A DNA stretch of 64,000 nt from Flectonema sp. DT1601 (taxonomy: Eukaryota > Euglenozoa > Diplonemea > Diplonemida > Diplonemidae), in contig OZ025797.1 in NCBI GenBank assembly GCA_964019425.1, forward strand, positions 310,001 to 374,000, read 5' to 3'. The position numbers were made by a program, and so were the translations under genes. Positions 1 to 10,699 of this stretch are shown here, in pieces. Numbering within the stretch: the stretch's first letter is position 1; every line of letters starts with the position of its first letter. A model generated the notes under the pieces. It did not search any database and was not told the DNA's origin. It saw only the letters and a program-made list of their open reading frames with translations.

Positions 1-132
1 AAATGAAAATCCTTTTTTTTTTTAAATTTTACAGTTGCACTCTTAGGTGCAACCGCCTTCTTTGTTCATTGTTACCGCCTCATTTGTTCTGTGTGTTAAT
101 TAATATTTATTTACAGTTACAAGTAGTTTACA

Positions 133-2754
133 ATGAGAATATCGATATTAGTGGTTGCATCACTCGCTAACAGCGTGGTGGGGGATCCATGGCACACAGT
201 CTCAAATGTAAACGATGTGAAGGGATTAGTTTCAGGCCCAGGACAGAACAGTACCCAAGCAAAGCTAATCGGTAGGTTCGCAAACATGAACGACTGCCTT
301 GAGCTGTGTGCCAAGGGAGGTTCTACAATTGGATGTGGGTCATTTGCCTACTTCCCAAGCGGGTTTGCTGGAGGCTGGGAAACAATGTGCTATGCGAGGG
401 TGGATGGCTTGTGGGACCCTCTACCAGAAACAGGTGTGGTATCGGGATATCCGGGGGCTGTACCACCCCCATCCCCAACACCCCCGTCACCATCGGGACC
501 AACGTCTAACGAGTGCATTGTAAAACAGAATTCTTTGTTGTTTGCCGATAAACTTTCAGGTGGAAGAGCTACCGACCATGTATTCGCATCGCTTGCATTC
601 CCCTCTGGCTGCCCACGTCCCGAAACTGAAGCCCAGAAGACAAAACATTCAGAGTACATCCTCAATTCTCAGACTGAGTTTTTTGTATCAACTGTTGGTA
701 GCGATACCAACTCTGGTTTAAGATCTGATGATGCCTTTAAAACTGTTTACGCTGCACAGGCAGCTGCTCGCGATAACACAAAGAATAATGGCAAATCAAG
801 TGTTATTACTCTTTCATCTGGAAAGCACTACCTTCCAAGAGCATTGCAGCTGTCCGCCAAAGACAGCGGCTTTCGGGGAAATCCGAATGTTTGGAGAGGT
901 GCGGCAGATGGAACTTCTGTATTGAGTGGAGGTGTAGAACTGAACTGCACCTGGAAAGCCACATCAGACCCGAATTTGTTGCAATGTCAAGTTGATAGCG
1001 CTATTACTAACTTCGATGAGTTATTTATAAGTGATGTTCGTCGTGTTCGCTCCAGATATCCAAATGGAGATCCACTCCTCCCTAAGAACGGCTACGCCTC
1101 TGGGTGCAGTGTTGTAGAACTCATTAGTAACCCTTCACAAGCACTACCATTAAACAGTACTGTCTATTCGGAGTCTGGCACCGTAATTGCCAAGATTACA
1201 TTTCCGGAGGAAAAGGTTGTCGTGTCGGATGCGACAAAACCTCGCACCATCAACAACTGCAAAACAGAACAGATTTTGTACACCAACACTCGATTTGATG
1301 AAACGTACAACACACCGTTTTGGAACACTACAAGTCTTGCAAAGATAACATTGACCAACCCAGGGGTGGTAAACAGAATGAAAAAGTGGCAAAATCCTGG
1401 AAAGGTTGTCGTGAAAATGTTCCAACCGAACGGATGGGGATCGTGGGCGTTCGAGGCCGCTTCAATAAACGGTGCAGAAATAACCTTCTCAAAAGGTGGT
1501 TTTCAAGAGGCACGCGGAGGAACTTCGTGTGGTAGCTACTATGTTGAAAATGTGAGGGAAGAATTGGATGCTGCTGATGAGTGGTTCTTTGACCCAGCTA
1601 CGAATGTGTTGTCTTACTACCCACATGATGATATAGAGCGCTCGGCTCTTCTTGCAGGCACTGTCACGGCTGAGGTTTCTCAGAGAAAGAATGTTTGGTC
1701 AGCTGTTGGTTCCTCCGCTGATCCAGTTCATGATTTGGTTCTGAGCAACCTTAACATTACTCAAACAGCTCCGACATTCTTTGAAATGTATGAGGTCCCT
1801 TCAGGTGGAGATTGGAGTATTTACAGAGGCGGTGCAGTTTTTATAGAAAACGCCGAACGTGTGGAAGTGTCATCTGTCAGGTTCAATCAGATTGGAGGTA
1901 ACGGAGTTTTCATGTCGAGTCACGTTGTGGATTCAATTGTCTCTCACAATGATTTTTGGCGCACCGGGGACACAGCTATTTTAAGTGCCGGCAGTACAAA
2001 ACTTGCAGATGCTCGAAAGCCAGCCTTCCCTCAAAACAACATTATTACCCACAACTGGATTGATACTGTTGGCTTGTACATGAAACAAACAAGTTGCTAC
2101 TTTAAGTCACTATCATACAACACTACTATCTCTAATAACTTGTGTTACAATGGTCCAAGAGCAGGTATTAATTTTAATGATGCCTTTATGGGTGGAGATG
2201 TTGTTGAAGGTAATCTTGTATTTAACATGGTTCGAGAGACTGGTGATCATGGAACTTTTAACTCGTGGGATCGTAAGGACTGGGTTTGGAACTGCCCTAC
2301 AAAGGCAAACGCGTTGTGTTTCACTCCTGAAATCACACAAATTAAAAACAACATGTTCATTGGTCCTGCTGGGTGGAATGTTGACCACGATGATGGAAGT
2401 AGTCAATATTGGGACTTCCAAAACACTGTTTACTTGGGAACTTTCAAATATCGTGATGGTGATAACAGAAACATGACTGGCAACCTAATGATTGATGCCA
2501 GCCCGGCATTTCAGGTAGTCGGTTTTCCCGAAGACTACTTTCTTTCGAACATGATGCTCGGAACTGGTGAAGTCTGCGGACCTTCTACTTTGGGTGGTCT
2601 CAGAGGAACTATCTATCTGAAGGTCCCACAAAATGACACCCTCAGCGAATCATTGCCTGGAACTTCACAGATTTGCGATGCGGGAACCACACGTAACGTA
2701 TCGTACGAGCAGGTTGGTGAAATTATTCAGTCACTTTGGCCACGAAACTTGTGA
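133..2754 (+). CDS. Secreted right-handed beta-helix protein with N-terminal Cys-rich (PAN/apple-like) module
   Basis: The 873-residue product begins with a short signal peptide (residues 1-17, ending SVVG before DPWH). Residues about 48-108 hold a small Cys-rich module (NDCLELC, GCGSF, MCYAR) that resembles PAN/apple or WSC carbohydrate-binding modules. A Pro/Ser linker follows (about 109-123). From about residue 183 the motif FFVSTVGSDTNSG and then AFKTVYAAQAAARD match the entry strand of right-handed beta-helix proteins of the pectate-lyase and GH141-like type, and strand-like repeats run to the C-terminus. There are many N-glycosylation sequons and no C-terminal membrane segment, so it is probably secreted or lysosomal. 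A role in attacking food or wall polysaccharides is inferred; I could not place catalytic residues. An AG at 115-116 after a T-rich tract supports this start. Confidence 0.7.
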   Translation: MRISILVVASLANSVVGDPWHTVSNVNDVKGLVSGPGQNSTQAKLIGRFANMNDCLELCAKGGSTIGCGSFAYFPSGFAGGWETMCYARVDGLWDPLPETGVVSGYPGAVPPPSPTPPSPSGPTSNECIVKQNSLLFADKLSGGRATDHVFASLAFPSGCPRPETEAQKTKHSEYILNSQTEFFVSTVGSDTNSGLRSDDAFKTVYAAQAAARDNTKNNGKSSVITLSSGKHYLPRALQLSAKDSGFRGNPNVWRGAADGTSVLSGGVELNCTWKATSDPNLLQCQVDSAITNFDELFISDVRRVRSRYPNGDPLLPKNGYASGCSVVELISNPSQALPLNSTVYSESGTVIAKITFPEEKVVVSDATKPRTINNCKTEQILYTNTRFDETYNTPFWNTTSLAKITLTNPGVVNRMKKWQNPGKVVVKMFQPNGWGSWAFEAASINGAEITFSKGGFQEARGGTSCGSYYVENVREELDAADEWFFDPATNVLSYYPHDDIERSALLAGTVTAEVSQRKNVWSAVGSSADPVHDLVLSNLNITQTAPTFFEMYEVPSGGDWSIYRGGAVFIENAERVEVSSVRFNQIGGNGVFMSSHVVDSIVSHNDFWRTGDTAILSAGSTKLADARKPAFPQNNIITHNWIDTVGLYMKQTSCYFKSLSYNTTISNNLCYNGPRAGINFNDAFMGGDVVEGNLVFNMVRETGDHGTFNSWDRKDWVWNCPTKANALCFTPEITQIKNNMFIGPAGWNVDHDDGSSQYWDFQNTVYLGTFKYRDGDNRNMTGNLMIDASPAFQVVGFPEDYFLSNMMLGTGEVCGPSTLGGLRGTIYLKVPQNDTLSESLPGTSQICDAGTTRNVSYEQVGEIIQSLWPRNL

Positions 2755-4197
2755 GATCTCATTTTTTAATAATCCCATTATTATCTGTAATTATCGAGGC
2801 TTAGGTGTCTTCAAAACGTTCTCAATCAAAACCATAGTTGGACCTGTCAAATCACACGCATTCCGCAATGGCGTGAGCCGCTGTGATGATTGGTTTCGGA
2901 GATTGACTTTTATATAATCAAGTGACTGCAGGAACGGAGAAAAAAAGTATTGGAAGTGCTATGAGAACCTATTCTTTGAATTTAATTACGTGAAAAAAAG
3001 AAAAAAAGAAGCCACGTTGCCAGCTGTTATTGTATGGTAACATCGTATAATTATCAATCTTTTCCGACCGATTCTTTGCATCGGATCAAAAATACGCCTT
3101 GTAGTCATTCATTCGTTTGTTGGTATTAGTATTTTAAATATACGTAAATTCTCCTCCTCCCCCTTTTTTTTATTTTTAACATCATAAACAAACCCTCATT
3201 CTTTAGATAATTCCAACAGGGTCCTGTTAGATTCTTTAATCACACATTCCGTGAGTGTCTGCGTGAACGTTGTTGTGATGTTAAACAAATTCACTTTTTA
3301 ATTGGGTGACTGTTTCTAATGTTCATTGTTGGAATTATTTGAAAAAATGAATATAGATAACTCTAAGTTCGGGTGTGAAGGAAACCGATGAATAGATGAA
3401 ATATCACTGAGCAGCCATCGCCTGGCTCGCTCTTGAGGGGGATGAATTCCTGCTTTTCATTCTTCGTTATCTCCTTCGTCATTTCTTGTGTGTTGTCATT
3501 ATTTTGTGTTGGTGTAGACTTCTTATTGCTAAGTTCAATCAATTTCTCGCCGTGTCAAAAAAATGGCACGCTGGTTGATATTTTCAAAGCTTTTTTTTCG
3601 TCTGCACTTTCAGCTGTTTTCCAGAATATGGTTTCCTCTCCAGCACATACAACAGTGCTAATTAGTTTGGTGAGTTTGTGCTAAATAAATGCAGTACTTT
3701 ATTTAACAATAAAAAAAGCAACAAAATAACAAAAAAAAAAAAAGTTAATCTACATAAACAGACTTTGATCAGTTATTTTGTAGTTCTATGCAGTTTTTAC
3801 AGCAGTTTTACAGTACTTTTGCAATTTATTATTTTTATTTTCTCTACTGACGTAGCTCTTTTTTTTTTCCTTTTTTCTTTTTTTTTCCATTTTGGTGCCG
3901 ACGTTACTGTTGGCGCTCTTCGTCTTTCTGGCTCTCTCTCTATATTTCTATTTTTTTTTAAAAAAAATTGTTACGTGTTTTTTATTGTACTTTACGCTTA
4001 CTTCAGTTTATATACTACACATGCACTCGGTAGATCCTGACGGGGTTATGTCTAATTGTGTATTATGGATTTAATACATTAAACTAATATTGGTGATGAG
4101 GGACTGGATAAGGGAAATCCAACTATTATTTGTTTGATGTCCTTACGCTAACTAGATTATTATTATTAAAGTATTTAACAGTACGTGAAGTAGAAAA
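2755..4197. other. Spacer without a recognisable gene
   Basis: AT-rich spacer with A and T runs. Two short open frames (about 3433-3684 and 3678-4040) encode low-complexity Phe/Ser/Leu-rich peptides read from T-rich sequence and have no family features. A candidate acceptor AG for the next gene lies at the end, after the T-rich stretch near 4160-4180. Nothing else recognised. Confidence 0.6.
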
Positions 4198-5010
4198 ATG
4201 TTCAATGTGAGAGTTTGTGCTGATGTTGGAGGTAGAAAAATGAATTTGGAAATTCCGTTTCAATCTCCGCCTACGTTGCCAGAGTTGAGAATGCAGATAG
4301 ACGAAACCTTCACTGGAGAGGGAAGGGCGTTGAGCCCCAGGGGAAGTCCCAATCGACTACATGAATTTTATTTTAAAACCCAACGAATGCAAATATACGA
4401 CGACAGAGAATTACGATGGGTAGATCTAATTGACAGCGTTCAACTACAACACAACAGAACTCAGGTATACGCTTTTAGAGCGGATTCGTTTATGCCGGAT
4501 GTACAGCAGCGTATGCCAGCCCCTAGACCTAGTACTCTTGGGTTGGTAAATAATGATTTTAGCAGCTCTCCAACTAGACGAATACAGTCACCTGCCACAA
4601 CAAATACCAATGAGAAAGTATCCGTTACACATCGTTTTCTCGGAGGTGCTACAAAGCATTATCTCACCTTTGATGATCTTGAGTCTGGTTTTAGTACTTT
4701 GGGTTTTGATTTCGCACCTGTTACGGTTCAAGAAATGTTTTCAAAAGCTGATGTTAATCGTGACCACAAAATAACATTTGACGAGTGGCATAGTTGGGCT
4801 CAACGTTATCCTAATACACACGATGTCATATATTTCCATTCCTTCTCCAACTCTCCACCACTTACAATGGAAGAGCTAGAACTTGTTGAACAAGAAATTC
4901 GACTTGAGCGACACAAAGACAATTTAAATATTCAGGAAAAACGATTTTCAGAAGCGGCTACGTCATTTGACAGGTCACAGGAAGGGTCCCCAAGAAGGGC
5001 ATTTCAGTGA
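4198..5010 (+). CDS. EF-hand protein with BILBO1-type N-terminal domain
   Basis: 270 residues. Residues 1-100 form a ubiquitin-like module with the signature spacing PPTLPEL ... QRMQIYDD.ELRWVDLI.S.QL ... YAFR. From memory this closely resembles the N-terminal domain of the kinetoplastid flagellar pocket collar protein BILBO1 and related kinetoplastid cytoskeletal proteins. A canonical calcium loop, DVNRDHKITFDE, lies at about 185-196, after a weaker EF-like helix pair (HYLTFDDLESGF). The C-terminus (about 220-270) is charged and helical. BILBO1 itself has a long coiled coil after its EF-hands, which is absent here, so this is a short relative rather than an orthologue. A cytoskeletal, calcium-responsive role near the flagellar pocket is inferred from the family. 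Domain resemblance, not function, is what the sequence supports. Confidence 0.7.
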   Translation: MFNVRVCADVGGRKMNLEIPFQSPPTLPELRMQIDETFTGEGRALSPRGSPNRLHEFYFKTQRMQIYDDRELRWVDLIDSVQLQHNRTQVYAFRADSFMPDVQQRMPAPRPSTLGLVNNDFSSSPTRRIQSPATTNTNEKVSVTHRFLGGATKHYLTFDDLESGFSTLGFDFAPVTVQEMFSKADVNRDHKITFDEWHSWAQRYPNTHDVIYFHSFSNSPPLTMEELELVEQEIRLERHKDNLNIQEKRFSEAATSFDRSQEGSPRRAFQ

Positions 5011-5303
5011 GTGAGAGTCTCCACGATTCAATTGAGGTTGACTACTGTTAGTTACTTGTATTAATTAGAAGGCAATTCGTTTTGTTTCTCAGGTGTGCTC
5101 CTTTTTCCTGCAGTGCACAGTAAGTTTGTTTGTTAGTCTGTAGCTGTAACCATTTAATTAGTCATTCAGTTGTTTATATTTATTTAGTTCCTTTTCAATT
5201 CAGAAAATGTTTTTGTTTGGGGAACCATTTCAACGCTGGTTTTGAGAACATTTTCCATTTCATTTATCTTCAAATAATTTGTTACTCACCAGGTTGAGAG
5301 GAA

Positions 5304-7769
5304 ATGGAAGAGGAAAAGGCTGTCTGGTTGGGAACCAGCAGATTTTGGGAACGAGCATTCGGAGTTTTTGTTAGAGGAACTTTGCGGGAAGAAGACTCCG
5401 AAGATGAGAGAGCGAGAAAATGGATCATAATTCCATTTTGTATGGGATGTAGTATTCTGTTTAGTTTTATGACAGTAAACGCTGTGAAAGAAAAAAAGAT
5501 ACCCGGCATAATCATAGAATCAACTATGCTATTAATATTCCTCATTGAATGGGCCAGGGCAGCCATTACCAAGAGAATATCTCGTTATAACGCTGACTTC
5601 TTAATGCTTTCAAGTGGGTTCTTTCTCATCTTACAAGACTGGAGTACCTACGGGTTTTACGACACCTGGATGGGGATGACTATTGTGATGGATGTTTGCT
5701 TACTGGTGAGTTGTTCAGCCAATTGCCAAACCTTCCTGCAGTTCATAACTGTTTGCTATATCATTGCGAAAATGTTTGAGGAAGCCGAGCAGGTTGGTCT
5801 CTACGAGGTATTTCCCAATAACACCGGTCGAGAAACAGTTGTCTACAAAAAAGGTGATTGGTGGGTGGCATTAGTTGTTTGTTTAACCAGAATGTACATC
5901 TTCCTGGGTGACTTTGCCTTGACTCGTAGATTCGCTCATGGTATGCGGACAGAGAAGCAAAAAGCTCAGGATTCTGTAACCTTAGCTGGACAAGTAGCAC
6001 AAGCAATGGCTCGCTTTGATCTCAAGAGTGCTGGTGATCTTGTTGAAGGTGAAGGTGAGAGATGTGGACTTCACCAAGCTTTTACAGACATTCTTGGAAA
6101 TCTTCATCTTTACGAACCGTTTTTACCGTCTTCGTTGTTTTCATCAACGGCACAGCCTTCAATATCAAATAATAGTGATGATCAGAGAATGAGTCCAGTT
6201 TATTATAGAGCTCCTCCGGGACTTAATGGGTCTGCCGCAATATTGTTTTGTACAATCGAAAACATTTCATTACTTTGGGAACAAGTTCCGATTTTAACCA
6301 GAAAGGCAATTCAGACCTACAGAAGTATCGCAAGAGATCTCTTACAAGAACATGGAGGGTATGAAGTCAAAACCATCGGAGACGGAATCATGTTATCATT
6401 TGATACGTCAGTTGCAGCAGTCAATTACAGTATAGACTTACACCAGGCTGTTATGGATACCCGTTGGCCAGACTTAACACGAGTAAAGGGTTGTGAACGA
6501 TTTGATGATTGGAACGGTCCTAGACTACGAATTGGTATTCACAAAGGACCAGTTGAAATAGAACCAAATTCTATAAACTCATCGAGTGAATATTCAGGTC
6601 CTGTAGTAGGAATTGCTGCAAATATTGAAATGACTGGTATTGGAGGATCTACATGTGTTAGTCACACTGTTCTCAAAGAGTGTGAGAGCAAATTAGGAAG
6701 CGAACCTTTAGTTCTCAGTGGAGACTATGCCATGGGTGGAAGTAATATAAAAACACACATCGTAATAAACCAAGCCCTTCCATCGAGACTGACTCATATT
6801 GAAGAAGTACTTACAGAAAGACGGAAAAGTAGTTGTAGAGTTTTATACGATGAACAGTCTACTCGACTAGTTGCTGTCAGTGAATTAAACAGCGCCTTAA
6901 CATGTCATTTAAAACACGCAGATGCTGTTACTGTCGCACATGTTCGAACTGCCTACAGCTGTTTAAAAATATGTGACGATCCTGTTGCTGCTGTTAACGA
7001 AATTATCAGTTGTGTTTTAGAATCACTCCAACGAACTGAAGGTACTGTCGTAACAGTTTTAAGCACATCTGTTATTGCTTCTTGGAACGTGAGTAAGAAG
7101 TGTCAAGGACATCGAGTGCACTCAGTTTTATTTGCTGGACTACTGTACAGAGATATATCCTCAAAAATTGAGGAGCGACGATGTCATTCAATATGGACAG
7201 ATAGAGTGTGTCTTAGTTTAATAACTGGTAGTGTTCTACATGGTAACGTTGGAAACAACAGACAAAAGTTCGTTGTTGTCATAGGAGCATGTGCAGAAGC
7301 AGCTCATGTAGTTTCGGAAACTGCAGCTGAAGTATTCAGCTGTTTTGTATTACACATGGCACTTCCTGGTCATAAACCAATATCACAAGATCCATCGATG
7401 GTTACTATGTGTAGACCAGTTGACAAGTGGTCTATTATGGAGAATAATAAATTCGTTCCAGTTGTCCTTCACCAACTTAGAGAAGATCGTTTGATTGATG
7501 GTGTCGGTGGTCTCATTTACGGAGATGACCCAGAAAATGATTGGGAATGGTCTTCTTCTTACATAAAAGCATTCGCTACTTCTGATTTTGAAGCTTTATC
7601 ATCATCGTCTGATCCTGTTATACAAAAAGTAATAAACATCTTACAAGATACTGATGTTCGTAAGAAAGTAGACTACTCCCTCAGTGCTCCTTCAGCCAGT
7701 TCGTTTGCTATCCGACGTGGACATGACGGATATGATGAAGTTATAAAAAATGATTACTCATACAGGTAG
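5304..7769 (+). CDS. Multi-pass membrane protein with two degenerate class III nucleotidyl cyclase domains
   Basis: 821 residues. Five or six hydrophobic segments occupy about residues 38-210. A linker at about 225-285 carries AGQVAQAMARFDL and a later YEPFLPSSL motif of the kind that precedes cyclase domains in euglenozoan and heterolobosean membrane proteins. Cyclase domain 1 begins near 308: the fold motifs KTIGDGIMLSF (about 355) and PRLRIGIHKGPV are clear. However, the first metal Asp is Thr (LFCTIEN) and the transition-state Asn/Arg pair is Gly/Asn (PVVGIAANIE). Domain 2 (about 530-670) keeps the shape (LHGNVGNNRQKF, VVIGACAEAAHVV) but no metal-binding Asp is visible. Activity is therefore doubtful, and a scaffold or allosteric role is possible. 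The start follows a candidate acceptor AG at 5291-5292. Confidence 0.8.
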   Translation: MEEEKAVWLGTSRFWERAFGVFVRGTLREEDSEDERARKWIIIPFCMGCSILFSFMTVNAVKEKKIPGIIIESTMLLIFLIEWARAAITKRISRYNADFLMLSSGFFLILQDWSTYGFYDTWMGMTIVMDVCLLVSCSANCQTFLQFITVCYIIAKMFEEAEQVGLYEVFPNNTGRETVVYKKGDWWVALVVCLTRMYIFLGDFALTRRFAHGMRTEKQKAQDSVTLAGQVAQAMARFDLKSAGDLVEGEGERCGLHQAFTDILGNLHLYEPFLPSSLFSSTAQPSISNNSDDQRMSPVYYRAPPGLNGSAAILFCTIENISLLWEQVPILTRKAIQTYRSIARDLLQEHGGYEVKTIGDGIMLSFDTSVAAVNYSIDLHQAVMDTRWPDLTRVKGCERFDDWNGPRLRIGIHKGPVEIEPNSINSSSEYSGPVVGIAANIEMTGIGGSTCVSHTVLKECESKLGSEPLVLSGDYAMGGSNIKTHIVINQALPSRLTHIEEVLTERRKSSCRVLYDEQSTRLVAVSELNSALTCHLKHADAVTVAHVRTAYSCLKICDDPVAAVNEIISCVLESLQRTEGTVVTVLSTSVIASWNVSKKCQGHRVHSVLFAGLLYRDISSKIEERRCHSIWTDRVCLSLITGSVLHGNVGNNRQKFVVVIGACAEAAHVVSETAAEVFSCFVLHMALPGHKPISQDPSMVTMCRPVDKWSIMENNKFVPVVLHQLREDRLIDGVGGLIYGDDPENDWEWSSSYIKAFATSDFEALSSSSDPVIQKVINILQDTDVRKKVDYSLSAPSASSFAIRRGHDGYDEVIKNDYSYR

Positions 7770-8311
7770 CCTCTTTACGAGTGATAGGCGAATTGTTTTG
7801 AGTCATCCGGTGTTATGATGAGTGGTCTACTTTTGTTGTAAACAGACGCAGGAATAGTAAGCAACCCACCCACACATTGATCGTTCATTGATCATTGTTT
7901 TCCGATGCTGAAAAAACTGTCCTCTAGGGAGGTCTGTTTTGTTTATTTTATCTACTATTCTATTCTTCCATAAAATAAAAAAAAAAACAAAAAAAAACAA
8001 AAACCACACACAAAATAAGCACTATGAGAGGAGTTATTTTTATTTTATTTTATTGCTCACTCTCTGTCCCCTCTTTTCCCCATAGTTTTTGGTATCCGTA
8101 GGTTTGTTCTCTCCCTTCCTCCCTCCCCTCCCTCTCAAGGCAGATATGGAAGTAAATACGTATAAAGGTAGAAACATTTTTTAACAGCATTTTGCGGACT
8201 GTTTTTACCCTTTTCTAGTCAACTGTATCATTATTTTTTAACACTCATACAGAGACAGCATAGCACTCATAGTCTCTAATGGTTGATTCTACTAAACTAA
8301 TTGTTGCGATC

Positions 8312-8450
8312 AAAAAAAAAAAAAAAAAAAAAGAAAAACTTACAAACCCATTGTTTGGTAAAAAGAGAATCGCGGCAGCGTAACTAACCCATTCATTCCT
8401 TTATTAGGATTTTGTGTCGGTTGCGTTAAAAAAAAAAGTGTGAGTATAAA
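8312..8450 (+). repeat. Dispersed repeat A, copy 1
   Basis: After a 20-nt A run comes a block running from ACAAACCCATTGTTTGG, through ATCGCGGCAGCGTAACTAAC, to TTCCTTTATTAGGATTTTG, ending in an A run and GTGTGAG. The same block recurs at 8618-8765 and 13293-13442 with a handful of differences. CAAAC-CCATT-GTTTG inside it can form a small hairpin. Confidence 0.85.
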
Positions 8451-8617
8451 ATATTTTGATCTTTTTCGGTAATCCTGAGGGATGAAGTATAAAGGGGCTA
8501 AAGAATCACTTGCATAGCTCATGCTTGTCGCTGCTTGTCAGAAATCAGACCACAAAACGTTTTTGCTTTTTTGCAGTCGCGCAGCAAAAAAAAAAGAAAA
8601 GAAAAAAAAAAAAAAAA

Positions 8618-8765
8618 GAAAAACTTACAAACCCATTGTTTGGTAAAACGAGAATCGCGGCAGCGTAACTAACCCATTCATTCCTTTATTAGGATTTTGT
8701 GTTGGTTACGTACAAAAAAAAACAGGTGTGAGTAAAAAAATTAAAAGTGAAGTTTGCCGATTCCC
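8618..8765 (+). repeat. Dispersed repeat A, copy 2
   Basis: Near-identical to copy 1 over about 110 bp and preceded by a similar A-rich run. It extends further at the 3' end (GGTGTGAGTAAAAAAATT ... GTGAAGTTTGCCGATTC), and it shares that extension with copy 3. Confidence 0.85.
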
Positions 8766-10365
8766 TTTTTCACATAAATATTCATGGGGTGCAATGCAGT
8801 TACTGTTGTACTTCGGGTAACTTAAAATAAGTGTTTCCTTCATCTAATACCCCTACGAAAAAAGAAAAAAAGAAAAAGAAAAAGAAAGTGACGTACTGCG
8901 TGTCTTTTCTCGGTAAGCTTTATTTCTTGAAGCTTGGTTTCTCTGGAAAAAAAAATAAAAAGAAATAGTAGGCCCTACCGTGGAAAAACAAAAAAAGAAT
9001 TGCTTCATTTTTTGTAACAGTTAATGTTGTTTACTATATGTGGTTTGCAATCCTTCGGTGAGGAGCCTATGGTATGGTGGAGGTTTTAAAAAAAAAATCT
9101 ATTCCTGTCTTTCTCCCCTATCTAAGCATTTTGCGTTTTCTTTTTTTTTTTAGTTTTGGTTTGTTACGTTGATGCTAGTTTTTTCATTTTCGCCTTCCCG
9201 CTGCCTTTTAGTTATTAACCTTTGTATGAGGTGTTGGCAACACAATGTGAATGGTGTGAAAGGATTCAGTGTAATTCCTAAAGGAAGTGTATTCTGTCCG
9301 CCGGGACAAGTTAAGTGCTGAGTGCTGTGATTTATGCAATTGGTTTGATGCAAGCATACTTTAACCATACTGTTTCAGCTTAAAGTTAATAATCTGGTGA
9401 TAAACTCCTGGCTGCTTTCTTTGTGTTTTCTCTCTTTTTTTTCTTTTTCTTTTCGTTCTCCCACGGAGAAAATGGGGGGCGAAATGTCAAATGTTTACTT
9501 TACTAGTTAATAAATTACCTTGTCAAGGATGATCCCATTATCACTAAGAGAGTCACTATCAAAGGAACAAAGGCTGTTGGTAAATCACTTGTAGGAAGTC
9601 AGTTTGTTATCGTGATCGTTGGTATCTTTTTTCTTGTAGAGTTTCCTATCTCTGTTTAGTTATTTTTTTTGCAAGGCTGAAGCAAGAATACGTATGCTTA
9701 CAAGGAACGAGAACCTTTTTCGCCGACTCTGTGATTTATTGTGTTCTTGTTCCTTGTTAGTCTTGCTGACTTCCTTGTTGCTGTTTTCTTAGTCTCTTTT
9801 ACCCGATTGAACTGCGGGAGGGGGGAAAGGGCAACACACCTAATAAAGTGCTTTGATAGAAGAGGAACGGAAAAAAAAAAAAAAAAAAAAGTCGAGTTAC
9901 CTTCCCTCGGGTGAACCAATTGGGAGATTTGATTGGTGCGGTCTCCTTTTGCTCATCAGAACGTCTTCATACTAAATTACAGTGTGAAAGCCTTTTTTCT
10001 TCATGTTGAAAAAGGAGCATGGTATATTCTTCCCCTGTTGCTCTTCCCCTCTTTTTTTTTTTTTTTTTGCAGTTTTTTCCCCCACCCTCTCTTTGTTATT
10101 CCCCCACCCAGACTATTGTTGCTTTATAATTATTAATTATTATAATGTATTGTGAGAGCCAAGAAGGGTTGGCGGGAGCTACCTGTCCTTTTTTCAATTC
10201 CAATTTGGACCGCAGCTTTTGATTCAACAGTGGATCAAAGGAAAAAAAAAAAAAAAAAAAAAAAAAACGAATAAAAAGGAACATAAACTGCTTTGTGAGC
10301 ATAGGTTATTGTCAATACCATTGCTGTGATCGCTCTGCAGGGAAATATGTTAAGGGTAGGAGGAG

Positions 10366-10396
<31 letters not shown>

Positions 10397-10699
10397 CGAA
10401 CGAAGGAATTTCAATTGAAAAAAAAACCTTACCGACAAAGTTTAAAAAAAAAAAAAAAAAACACGAAAACAATAAAAAAACAACAACCCCCTCTTGATCT
10501 GTTGGAAGCATGTGATTGATTATAAATTAGGGAATAAATAAATAAATTTATTTAAAATTATATACAGGAAAACTAAATTCATCAAATGATGTGTAATAAA
10601 AAGAAAAATTAACAACAAATTTCAGTTATGTCAACTTACTTGTGATTCTTCCCTAAAATTAAACAACATCATCTTCACAGAAGCCCATCAAATATTAAG

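Larger units (their letters stand above)
7770..10699. other. 2.9-kb spacer with two direct copies of a dispersed repeat
   Basis: No gene recognised on either strand. It contains A and T runs, two copies of dispersed repeat A (listed separately) and three long A-tracts at 9869-9890, 10241-10267 and 10365-10394. Short open frames here are Lys- or Phe-rich readings of these runs. Confidence 0.6.

Noticed and set aside
3433-4040. Two overlapping + strand open frames rich in Phe, Ser and Leu
   Set aside because: They are read from T-rich spacer, show no domain or signal beyond hydrophobicity and lack coding-like composition.
8312-8765. Two close direct repeats, considered as a CRISPR-like array
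   Set aside because: Only two units, repeat longer than spacer logic allows, eukaryotic context and a dispersed third copy.
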